Positions 37,612-46,743 of a DNA stretch of 64,000 bases are shown here, one piece after another. The DNA is from Edaphochlamys debaryana (Eukaryota > Chlorophyta > Chlorophyceae > Chlamydomonadales). The notes beneath the pieces were generated by a model. The model was not told the DNA's origin, ran no database searches, and worked only from the letters and a program-made list of their open reading frames with translations. Within the stretch, counting starts at the first letter, position 1. Each line of letters begins with the position of its first letter. Where the stretch lies: NCBI GenBank assembly GCA_016858145.1, contig JAEHOE010000017.1:558001-622000 (forward strand), written 5' to 3'. Both the position numbers and the translations under genes were made by a program.

Positions 37612-39102
37612 GCAGGGACAGGGGCAGGGACAGGGACAGGGACAGGGAAGGGAGAGCGTCGGGCGCAGGGCAGCCGTGTTGGACGCTCGTGCGTGCATGA
37701 GGCCGTGCCTTAACAATCCCCATGGTGGCGCAGAACACACGGGTGTGCAACTTGGAGCTGGGGCCCGGGAGGCTCACCTTCGTGGTTCCTGGGCCAACGC
37801 TCCACCGCCGCCGTCGCCACAGCCATCAGCTCGCTCGCCGCCTGGGCCTCCGCCGCCGCAGCCCCCGTCGCCCCTTCCGTACTGGCCGCCTCCGCCGCCG
37901 CGGCTGCTGTCACCGCCGCTGCCACCGCCGCCGCCGCGGCTGCCACCGCCGGGTGCTTGGAGCCCTCCCCTCCACCGAGCTCCTGTGCCTCCGACCCATC
38001 CGCCGCCGCCGCCGCTGCGGCGTGTGGTGCATCGCCCGTGTCTGCATGGGGACCCGCAGCCCCCCGCTTTGCCTTTCCATGCACCGCCGCTGACGTTTGC
38101 GGCGGCGCCGACGGCGATGGATGGAGCATGCGGGCCAGGCCGGCGGCGGCGGCGCGGCGGCAGGCCGCCGCCGCCGCGGAGCTCGCCGGCGGCGGCAGCG
38201 CGTGTGGGCTGCGCAGGTGCCGGTAGGCCGCCAGGAGGGGGGCGTGGCTGGCCTGGGGCACGGGAAACACAGCGACACACACACGGATAAGCACTGGCAT
38301 CTGGTTATCACGCATAAACCCGAGCATGTAGACACATGGATACCGTGGGGGACCAGGTCTGGGCAGTGCGGCGGCGCATCGGCACACGTGCGCGTGCAGG
38401 CACTGGACTCCGGTAGCACGAGGCAGCGGGGGCCCCTCCTCCTTCCCAATGCGCCCAGCGAGGCCCTGCTTGTGCGTTCGTACGGCGCGGTAAGTGTATC
38501 CTTTCAGGGCCGTATGTATGTCCTTTCAAGGGGCCCGGGCGCTCGACTGACCTCGTTCCTGCCCCCCACCACCCGGGCCGCCCCCGGCTCCTTGAGCCCC
38601 AGCGCCTCCTTGAGCAGGCCCGTGGTCAGCACCCCGGCGTGCAGCGCGGACCAGCAGGTGCTGTCCTGCCGGACGAAGCTGGGGGAAGGTGGGGGCGGTC
38701 AACGGTCAACGGTCAAGGGTCAAAGTCCGGGGCCTGGCTGTTGCGGCCGGCGGCGCGGCGTGGGATGGACCGTCGGTGCCGCCGGCGGTTGCACGGCGCC
38801 GTCGCCGGATCTCACCGTGCGGCCCAGAGACCGGGTAGCGGGAGCAGCTCAGAGGGGTCTGGAAGACCGACGAAGCGAGGGTAGGCCGTGCTTCGGAGTT
38901 GGTCCATGGACACAGCGCCCCAGTACAGGTTGGGGACCATCCCTCCGCGGTGGTGGCCCCCGCCATGCCCGCGACGGCTGCCTTGCCCAGAAGTTTGGCC
39001 GGGGCTTGCACCATCTGTGGCGTCTGCTGACGCCGAACCTGCAGCCGGTCGCTTCTTCTTGTTCTTGCCCGCGCCGGAGCCGGCCTTCTTCTTTCGGGCC
39101 AT
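32964..39102 (-). CDS. YqaJ/lambda-exonuclease-like nuclease with large core insertion (11 exons, about 1,030 aa)
   Basis: Predicted PD-(D/E)XK DNA exonuclease of the YqaJ viral-recombinase type, which also occurs in plants. Exons: 39102-38816, 38678-38552, 38252-37778, 37505-37372, 36830-36719, 36382-35136, 34955-34810, 34340-34260, 34016-33899, 33588-33413, 33159-32964. Phases close. Landmarks: Lys-rich start (MARKKKAG), QDSTCWSALHAGVLTTG, WGRTQE with Glu323, AASPDGLI with Asp366, VEVKSSCPF with Glu783 and Lys785, then WVPQLQLHMLAAG and VWRLWRDDAYL. These are the expected catalytic residues in order. An acidic and Gly/Ala-rich insertion of about 400 residues separates Asp366 from Glu783. 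Exon 6 ends at a CAG|GC donor, or at GGC|GT six bases earlier. The last exon is tentative: without it the frame stops at 33409 (968 aa). In vivo role not deducible. Confidence 0.82.
33845..33897. repeat. CA and ACGC simple repeats in exonuclease intron 9
   Basis: Runs of CACA then ACGC units immediately inside the donor of the intron after 34016-33899. Non-coding. Confidence 0.8.
34400..34770. repeat. Tandem partial copies of exon edges in exonuclease intron 7
   Basis: The 5' edge of exon 8 (CCTTGGTGGCGGACCTGGGG, about 34328-34347) recurs at 34436-34455 and, degenerate, near 34532. A linker (GGTAGGGGTCAGAGCCTGGG) occurs at 34407 and 34511. The 3' edge of exon 7 (ACACCGCCAGCCCGGAGGCC, 34812-34831) recurs at 34697-34716 with one change. 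The intron thus carries copies of both flanking exon ends. Confidence 0.7.
37571..37648. repeat. (GGGACA)n hexanucleotide repeat in exonuclease intron 3
   Basis: About 13 units of GGGACA with GGGGCA variants. The same array, apparently identical, sits in the duplicated gene fragment at 44874-44950, showing the intron was copied with the exons. Confidence 0.9.
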
Positions 39103-39416
39103 GCCGGCTAGCGTGCTATGAAGCGGCAGATGGCAGACCAATCTTGCGCTAGCGCAAGTGGATTATCAAGTATGTACTGGGGCTTTGAGAGTGCGCTTGC
39201 ACAGCAGTGGACCTGGGGTCGGCGTGCCCCATGGTTTCGACAGCTCGCCGAACGGCGGAACGGGAACCACCGCATCGGCCGACTCCGACACGACCAAGAA
39301 ATGGGAAACAAATTTACCACGACAGACTCCTGCCTTCCACACACTTCTACCACCTCCTCCTCTTCAGAATCTTTGCTGAGCCTCTAGTTCCTCGCCTGCT
39401 GGTCGAAGCGAGAGCC
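39103..39416. promoter_or_regulatory. Shared upstream region between divergent genes
   Basis: Lies between the exonuclease start (minus) and the small gene at 39417 (plus). The first about 150 bases are duplicated upstream of the exonuclease fragment at 46405-46560, with about ten visible differences. The palindrome CTTGCGCTAGCGCAAG (39145-39160) is a perfect inverted repeat here, and in the other copy it is degraded. Confidence 0.45.
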
Positions 39417-40146
39417 ATGGTTTCCAGGGTGAGGGTAACAAACGCTATCGTCAACGAGGTGAATGCCGACGACCGGGCGGCCCTTATCGTCTTTGCGAAC
39501 AGCCTTCCCGCATCCGAGTTTGCCGCCTTCGACGAAGGCCACCCGGACGACCTCATCGTGAGCTTTTTGCTCGGTGCGTTGCTTCTGGTACTCGGGCTGG
39601 TGGTGGAATGGGGTTGGGGCTCCGCAGAGCCAAACTCGAACCGCAAAGGGACCGCTGGGGCTCCGCTCTTTTCCTGCTTCGGGCAGCCATCCTTATCAAC
39701 TGCGGTCGTGGAATTGTGCCTTGGGTGTGGCGGCAGCTAGCCCCCCTCCGCTGCTGCGGTCAAGTAACAAATGCGCCTCGCCCCACACGCTTTGGGCCCT
39801 TCGCAGCGGCGCGGGCGAAGGCGCAGGCGCATGAACTGGCGGTGGCGCAGGCGCAGGCGCAGGCGCAGGCGCATGAACTGGCGCTAGTGCAGGCGCAGGC
39901 GCGGGAGCGGCGTCGGCCCTACACCACCAGCTGGGCCGATGAGCAGCGCCGCTGGGTTCTGGTAAGCAGGGGGTGCTGACTGACGGTGACGGATTAAGTG
40001 GCACTAGGCAGTGAATTTGAGTGCGGATCAATCCACCTCGTCAGGTTCCTCCAGTTTGCCGTTCTGGTCTCTTACCGACCCACCAACCAACCGCACTTGC
40101 TTTGCAGAACGTGGCGACGGTGTCCAAGGCCAAGAAGGTGTCGTGA
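39417..40146 (+). CDS. Small unrecognised protein with Ala-Gln repeats, three exons, 134 aa
   Basis: Exons 39417-39557, 39737-39961 and 40108-40146 join in frame. The N-terminal 47 residues look like a folded helical segment (NEVNADDRAALIVFANSLPASEF). The middle is a low-complexity AQA/HELA repeat from a CAGGCG microsatellite, followed by RRRPYTTSWADEQRRWVL; the C-terminus is basic (SKAKKVS). No family recognised. The acceptor at 39737 is chosen because it keeps phase; other acceptors would alter the middle. Divergent to the exonuclease with a 314-bp shared upstream region. It could be a decayed gene. Confidence 0.35.
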
Positions 40147-40794
40147 CTCCTTGGTCTGTTGGCATTGGCGGTGGTTGTCGGTACGCTCACGCCCCCACGC
40201 CAGCCCGTGCCGTTGCCCATAGCAACGCAGCCGCCTTGGCAGTGCGGCGCCACTCCTGGATGCAGACGAGCACTAGCACGGGTGCCCCCACAGCCGCCGC
40301 TGCTTGGGGCCAGCCCAGCACCCATGCAGAACCGACCACGCCGGTGGGATGGTAGGCGTGGCGGGGTGTTAGGCCTTGCGCAACGTGGATTGCGGGCGTT
40401 GCTGTGGCTCCTGGTGTGGGTCCCGGTGACGACTGCTACTGGCATAGTGGCCTGGCTGGGCAGATATCGCCTGCTGCTGGTGCCACTTGGCATCTTGTTA
40501 GTGAAGGTAATGCTAGCGATCTGGCAGGGGGCGCCGGTACCAGCGGAAACGGCCGCCAATGCTGTCTGGCTGCTGGCCGACATTGAGGCCTATACGGGCC
40601 TATTGCTCTTGTCGCTGGCTGACCTGGTGGCCGCCCAGGAGCGCGGGGCCTGGGTGCTGGTGGGCTGGCTGGACTCCAGGCTGTCGATGGTCGCGGCGGT
40701 CTTCGGGTGCCTGGGGATTGGCGAGTGCGGGGTCATTGGACCTGAGGCTGAGGGGCTGGCGGGACGGGTCGAGTCTTCTGGCCCAGCTGCCTGA
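40147..40794 (+). CDS. Open frame for a possible membrane protein
   Basis: Directly after the TGA of the preceding model the same frame stays open for 216 codons to a stop at 40792-40794. The first ATG is at 40324, giving 156 aa with two hydrophobic segments (LLWLLVWVPVTTATGIVAWL and LLLVPLGILLVKVMLAIW) and a later hydrophobic stretch (WVLVGWLDSRLSMVAAVFG). No family recognised. It may be its own gene, a further exon of the upstream gene if the TGA is spliced out, or a chance frame. Confidence 0.3.
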   Translation, partial: LLGLLALAVVVGTLTPPRQPVPLPIATQPPWQCGATPGCRRALARVPPQPPLLGASPAPMQNRPRRWDGRRGGVLGLAQRGLRALLWLLVWVPVTTATGIVAWLGRYRLLLVPLGILLVKVMLAIWQGAPVPAETAANAVWLLADIEAYTGLLLLSLADLVAAQERGAWVLVGWLDSRLSMVAAVFGCLGIGECGVIGPEAEGLAGRVESSGPAA

Positions 40795-42719
40795 CGGCAC
40801 TGTGTGCGAGGGTGCGGGCAGTGTTTGGCGCAGAGGGAAGCCATGGCTTCTGCTCTTTTTGCCGGCGTGTGGGATGTGGGGGCAACCCCGCAAATGTTGT
40901 ACTAGCAGACTCTGCGCCTCCCTCGCCCCAGCTCTCACTGCACTGGGCCCTCGTCACCGCCCGCTCAACCTAGCCGTTCTTCCGCCTGGGCAAGCCTCTC
41001 CATCTGTCCGCATGGGGGTTTCTATGCTCGCAGGGGCCGTGCAGCGTAGTCCGTAGTCCGCATGGGGGGCCGGGCCAGGCCTCTCTGGAGCCTGGATTGG
41101 GACGCCTACCCCCCTTCGCCGCTGGGGTACGGCCTCAGCCCGGGCGCCCGGGATCCCCGACCCCCCGCGACTGACCCCCCCTGTCGCTCCGCCTCTCCCT
41201 TGTTCTGTTGCATTGCGCGCAGCCTAGTCGCGTTCAGCTGCATCCCCCTTCGTCGTCGTCCATGCTACGCTGCACGGCCCCTGCGAGCATAGCACCCCCG
41301 CGACTGACACCGACCGACAACTTTGGGCCTCCATAACTTTGCAGTGCAAACTTCGATTTGGATTTTGAAAGTGATTCGGGCTCCTTACGGCAAGCTCTAT
41401 TAAGTTGAGGCATGATGTATGTTTGTGGAGGACTGCCCCCCCCTTGGTGTACACAGCCGTCACCCTGCAGCTCAACATCTGGGCCTCTCAACAGGGTTCC
41501 CGGACATCTCGAGCATTCACCTTTGCTCCGTCCCTCTACTCCGGATAAGCGCTCCAACCCATGGTGTGTCCTGGCATCGGCCAGACAAGGGTGGCTGCCC
41601 AAAGGCAGGAAAAGGGCTGAGCCCCGTGGTCCCCCCCCCAGGAGGCCCAATGTTCGAGTCCTCAACCTTCTCCACCACCAGCCCGCAAGCAGGCTCGCAC
41701 CCGGCCATTAATCCGTTGGAACCCCGCACTACACGAGGTGGTGCGCTCGTCAGGCGTCTGATCGCCTCGGCCTGGACATAGCCGGCCGGACCCACCCGCA
41801 GCTACGGCTACGGGAACCTCCGCCCTCCTCATCCTGCAACACCGCCCCCTCCGCCTCCGCCTCTACCCGCATAATATGTTTGCCTTGGCCAAGACCTTAA
41901 CTTAGACGATCGACCATCGAGTCCGGCAAGTGCAAACTGTTGCAACTACCGCACCAACAACGGATACGAGATGCATGAGGCGCTCTAACAATACTGCGCT
42001 CAGTTTGGGCACAAGCGGGAAGGGTGAACGCCCAAACATGTCGGCATGAAGAGCGGGGTCGATAAGTTTCCCTGCCCTCACCTACATAAGATACAGACAA
42101 TGAGACTAAAGCTAGTGGCATCGAGGGCTGGGCGTGAATCGCAAGTTCATGCGTGACGCACGCACGCACGCACGCACGCACGCCGACAGGGGGTAATCCC
42201 GGGGGGCTTCGCAGCCCGCAGAGCCTAACGGCGGCGGCTCAGCCCAAAACCCTCGGCCTGGCTCGGCCTCACAATGTTTCATCATAGTCAAGCCCACACA
42301 GACCCTTCACCCAGGCACGCAGTGCGGGCTGGGCGAGAGGGAGCGCCAGCAGACTGAGCCCACTCCCGGCGCCGCCTCGCAGGGCCCTGACGCGCGAAGC
42401 TCCAAACTGCGTGCATTGCGGCGGCAGTGCGGGAAGCATGGCCTGCCGTGCAAGCCTGAAGTCTGGCCCCAACTTGGAGCCCCAGCCATGCCAACAGCTG
42501 CCCATCGACCTTGCCTAGCTTTCAGGCCGCCTTCACCCGCCAACCTGAACCTCGACCACAACGCTCTCACCACAACCTTCCTGCCCACCCCGCACTCCGG
42601 TATCCTGCTGGCTGGCTAGCAGCGCCTCACACGTCCGTTAGCTGCCTTGCTATCCCTCGCGAGTCGGTGTCGGTGTCGTCGAACTCCTTGCGCGGGAGGC
42701 CGTTCATGAGCATGCCTTC
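40795..42719. other. Intergenic with dispersed-repeat remnants
   Basis: No gene supported. 42010-42150 resembles 11300-11450 inside receptor A intron 22 (shared pattern of TTTCCCTGC, then an AT-rich run, then GCATCG and GGGCTGGGC), suggesting one dispersed family. An ACGC run lies at 42157-42183. The stretch 41410-41720 has frames open on both strands but no family match. Confidence 0.4.
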
Positions 42720-44871
42720 TCCAGCGGCTCCGCCTCCTCCTCCGCCCCCGATGCGCCTCCTGGCAGGGGAGGCCGCCTGCCGCCTCACAGCGGCGGCACC
42801 GCAGGCGCACAGCACACCCGTACCCCCCGGCCCAGGGCCAGCGCAGTCCTGCCCAGATTCCGCCTCGCCCTCCGGCGCTGAGCCCTCGCCCGTGGTCCCT
42901 TCACCTGCCTGCGGGGCCGCCACCTCCGTCGCTGCCGCTGGCTCCGCCTCCGCTGCAGCGGCCGCACAGCAGCAACAGGGGCAGCCGGCTCTCGAGCACC
43001 GCCGCCAGGACCGCCCCGCTGGGGCCGTGTGGCGCCGGCGGCGCGGCGGCGAGGCAGGCGGCCCCCCCACCTCCCGCTGCCTCTCCCGACGCCGCTCCAG
43101 AGGTCGATGGGGAGCCCGCCTTGCGGCCACGGGCCACGGTAGCCTCAACTGCAGCGGCCCTCGCGGGGGCTGAGGTGGGGGCTGCCGCCGGAAGCGGCCG
43201 CATAGGGGCTGGGCGCGGAACGGTAGGCTCGGTAGGCTTCAAGCCAGGGGGTGGAGGTCTGGGGTGGGGTTACCAAACAGAGGATCTGCTGCCGCCGCCA
43301 GAGGAGCATCCACCGCTGGCCCTACCGCCGACCCCAGCAGCCGCTGGAGCAGGCTCAGCGCACCAAGCGGGTCTGGTAGGCCGGCTGCTGACAGAGCCTC
43401 CAGCCCCGCCGCCGCCCGTCCCTGTCCTTGCTCCAGCTGCTGAGGTGGTAGAGGTGCTGGGGCCTGGGCTGGGCTGGACGGAGGCCTCCCGGAGGGCCCC
43501 CTAGCCAGGCCCCTCCCCGCCCTCCGCGTCCGGGCCCGACTGGCCCTCCGACGTGCCGTCCTCTGCGCCATCCGCCCCCTCGCTGTCCGCATCCTCCCCG
43601 CCCTCCCCATCCGCCGCACCGTCTCCCTCCTCCTCCTCCTCCTCCTCCTCCTCCTGCCCGCCCCTCCCCAGCGGCACGGCCCCCACCAGGTCCCGCACCA
43701 GCGACTGCAGCCGCTGCGCCGCCGCCACCCCGGGCGGTACCGGCGCCGCACCCCCCGCCCCCTGCGCCCCTGCCACCCCAACCCCCGAAGACGTTGCCGA
43801 CGGCGATGGCCCCCCCGCCTGCCCCTCCCCGCCGCCCGCCTGTGGTGGTGGCGCCCGGGCGCCGGGGGGCTCCGGCGCCAGCCCTCGGTCGCAAGAGCCT
43901 CGGCGGCCGCCCGCACCCGCGCAGCCTCTGCCGAAAGGAAGGGGGCAGGGGTGGAGGAGGAGGACCGTCAGTGTGCGCCCACAGCCCCGCACACACAAGC
44001 GGTCCCACACCAGCAGGACCAACAGTCCACTACCACAGGGCAAGCCAGCTCCGCCGTTCGCCCACAATCACACCCCACACAGCGCACCTCCCCCAGGAAT
44101 TCTGCACCGCAACGCAGCACGCCGCACGCCGCACGCCGCGCCCAGCACGCACCGCACCTGGCCCCGTGAGCAGCAGGTGGTGGGCGATGAGGCCGTCCGG
44201 GGAGGCGGCCAGCGGCGGCAGCGCGGGCCAGGCCCCCACCAGGGCGGGTTCCACGCTGCACAGCCCGATCTGCGCCGGGAGTGGGGGTGGATGGCAGGCG
44301 CGGAAGGCGCCCAGAACGGCATCCTGAAGGGGGGAGGGAGCGCGCGCGGGGACCTCCCATCCCGGCCCCCACATCGCCACGGCGGGGCCCCACCCCAGGC
44401 CCCAGCGCCTGTAGGGTCGAGGTCCCCACAGCAAAGCCCCGCTCGCCCCTCGCTCCACACACGGCCACAGCCGTGTTGCCAAGAGAAGGTAAGCATACAC
44501 ACGGGCCCAGCCTCACCTCGTGCTGGGGGCAAGGCCCCTAGAGCCCCGCTCTTTCTCCTTACACAGTCCACACACACAGCCCCCGGGCTTCGTCTCCTCG
44601 GGCTTGCGGTTCCGTATCTAAGGCCGGCCGGCTAATCACCGCGCCAGCCTGAACGCGGCCCCCACCCCACCTCGTGCACCGAGGAGGCCGGGAAGACCTC
44701 CATCAGCGCCGCCAGCGCCGCGCCCTCCTGAGTGCGGCCCCACGCGCACCGCACGCCCGTCAGCCCCTCGGTGCCCAGGGCGGCGGCGCAGCGGCAGTAG
44801 CGTTCTGAGCGGAGGGTGGCGGCACGGGCACGAACGGGCAGGGAGGGGGGTTACGCCGCGCACACGGAGAC

Positions 44872-44910
<39 letters not shown>

Positions 44911-46404
44911 GCAGGGACAGGGGCAGGGACAGGGACAGGGACAGGGAAGGGAGAGCGTCGGGCGCAGGGCAGCCGTGTTGGACGCTCGTGCGTGCATGAG
45001 GCCGTGCCTTAACAATCCCCATGGTGGCGCAGAACACACGGGTGTGCAACTTGGAGCTGGGGCCCGGGAGGCTCACCTTCGTGGTTCCTGGGCCAACGCT
45101 CCACCGCCGCCGTCGCCACAGCCATCAGCTCGCTCGCCGCCTGGGCCTCCGCCGCCGCAGCCCCCGTCGCCCCTTCCGTACTGGCCGCCTCCGCCGCCGC
45201 CGCGGCCGCTGTCACCGCCGCTGCCACCGCCGCCGCCGCGGCTGCCGCCGCCGGGTGCTTGGAGCCCTCCCCTCCACCGAGCTCCTGTGCCTCCGACCCA
45301 TCCGCCGCCGCCGCCGCTGCGGCGTGTGGTGCATCGCCCGTGTCTGCATGGGGACCCGCAGCCCCCCGCTTTGCCTTTCCATGCACCGCCGCTGACGTTT
45401 GCGGCGGCGCCGACGGCGGTGGGTGGAGCATGCGGGCCAGGCCGGCGGCGGCGGTGCGGCGGCAGGCCGCCGCCGCCGCGGCGCTCGCCGGCGGCGGCAG
45501 CGCGTGCGGGCTGCGCAGGTGCCGGTAGGCAGCCAGGAGGGGGGCGTGGCTGGCCTGGGGCATGGGAAACACAGCGACACACACACGGATAAGCACTGGC
45601 ATCTGGTTATCACGCATGAACCCGAGCATGTAGACACATGGATACCGTGGGGGACCAGGTCTGGGCAGTGCGGCGGCGCATCGGCACACGTGCGCGTGCA
45701 GGCACTGGACTCCGGTAGCACGAGGCAGCGGGGGCCCCTCCTCCTTCCCAATGCGCCCAGCGAGGCCCTGCTTGTGCGTTCGTACGGCGCGGTAAGTGTA
45801 TCCTTTCAAGGCCGTATGTATGTCCTTTCAAGGGGCCCGGGCGCTCGACTGACCTCGTTCCTGCCCCCCACCACCCGGGCCGCCCCCGGCTCCTTGAGCC
45901 CCAGCGCCTCCTTGGGCAGGCCCGTGGTCAGCACCCCGGCGTGCAGGGCGGACCAGCAGGTGCTGTCCTGCCGGACGAAGCTGGGGGAAGGTGGGGGCGG
46001 TCAACGGTCAACGGTCAAGGGTCAAAGTCCGGGGCCTGGCTGTTGCGGCCGGCGGCGCGGCGTGGGATGGACCGTCGGTGCCGCCGGCGGTTGCACGGCG
46101 CCGTCGCCGGATCTCACCGTGCGGCCCAGAGACCGGGTAGCGGGAGCAGCTCAGAGGGGTCTGGAAGACCGACGAAGCGAGGGTAGGCCGTGCTTCGGAG
46201 TTGGTCCATGGACACAGCGCCCCAGTACAGGTTGGGGACCATGCCCCCGCAATGGTGGCCCCCGCCATGGCCGTGACGGCTGCCTTGCCCAGAAGTTTGG
46301 CCGGGGCTTGCACCATCTGCGGCGTCTGCTGACGCCGAACCTGCAGCCGGTCGCTTCTTCTTGTGCTTGCCCGCGCCGGTGCCGGCCTTCTTCTTTCGGG
46401 CCAT
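42720..46404 (-). pseudogene. Truncated second copy of the YqaJ-like exonuclease gene
   Basis: Starts with MARKKKAG at 46404-46402 and follows the intact gene, offset near +7302, through the exons holding WGRTQE and AASPDGLI. It is broken in the large exon: TAG at 43503-43501 interrupts the acidic insertion, and a further frame change is visible near 42910-42960 where the Gly-rich segment runs into a stop. Similarity ends near 42720, before the VEVK motif, so the second half of the active site and all later exons are absent. About 150 bases of intron (36841-36990) are missing here. Sequence between 44290 and 46404 is nearly identical to 36991-39102, so duplication was recent. Confidence 0.85.
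44874..44950. repeat. (GGGACA)n array in the exonuclease fragment
   Basis: Duplicate of the hexanucleotide array in intron 3 of the intact exonuclease gene, with the same order of GGGACA and GGGGCA units. Confidence 0.9.
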
Positions 46405-46743
46405 GCCAGCCGGCGTGCTGTGCAGCGGCAGCTAGTACATGGCAGACCAATCTTTTGCTAGCGCAACTGGGTTATAAAGTCTGTACTGGGGCTTTGAGTG
46501 CGCTTGCACAGCAGGGACCTCGAGTCGGCGTGCTCCATGGTTTCGACAGCTCGCCCCATGCCCGTGTCCGCGACCATGTGTGGCGCGACACACTCCGTTA
46601 CCGGGAGACGTGCGTAGATTAGTCCGTTGCCTGTCACGATGTCTCTCGCTTGAGCTCCGTCCAAACTAGCACTGTATTGTGCAGCGCAGCGCGCTCAGAC
46701 GCCCGCTGCCGGGTGCGTAGCTGAATAGGCTAGGGCTAGCACA
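46405..46743. promoter_or_regulatory. Upstream region of STT3, partly duplicated from the exonuclease promoter
   Basis: 46405-46560 matches 39103-39252; the rest is unique. TATAAA at 46473-46478 occurs only in this copy (the other reads TATCAA) and could serve STT3, 266 bases before its start codon. It lies between the divergent exonuclease fragment and STT3. Confidence 0.4.

Noticed and set aside
37517..38290. Plus-strand Pro-rich 257-aa protein (and its copy at 44816-45592) as a cell-wall hydroxyproline-rich protein
   Set aside because: It is the complement of the Ala/Gly-rich exonuclease exon and its GGGACA intron repeat, with no signal peptide.
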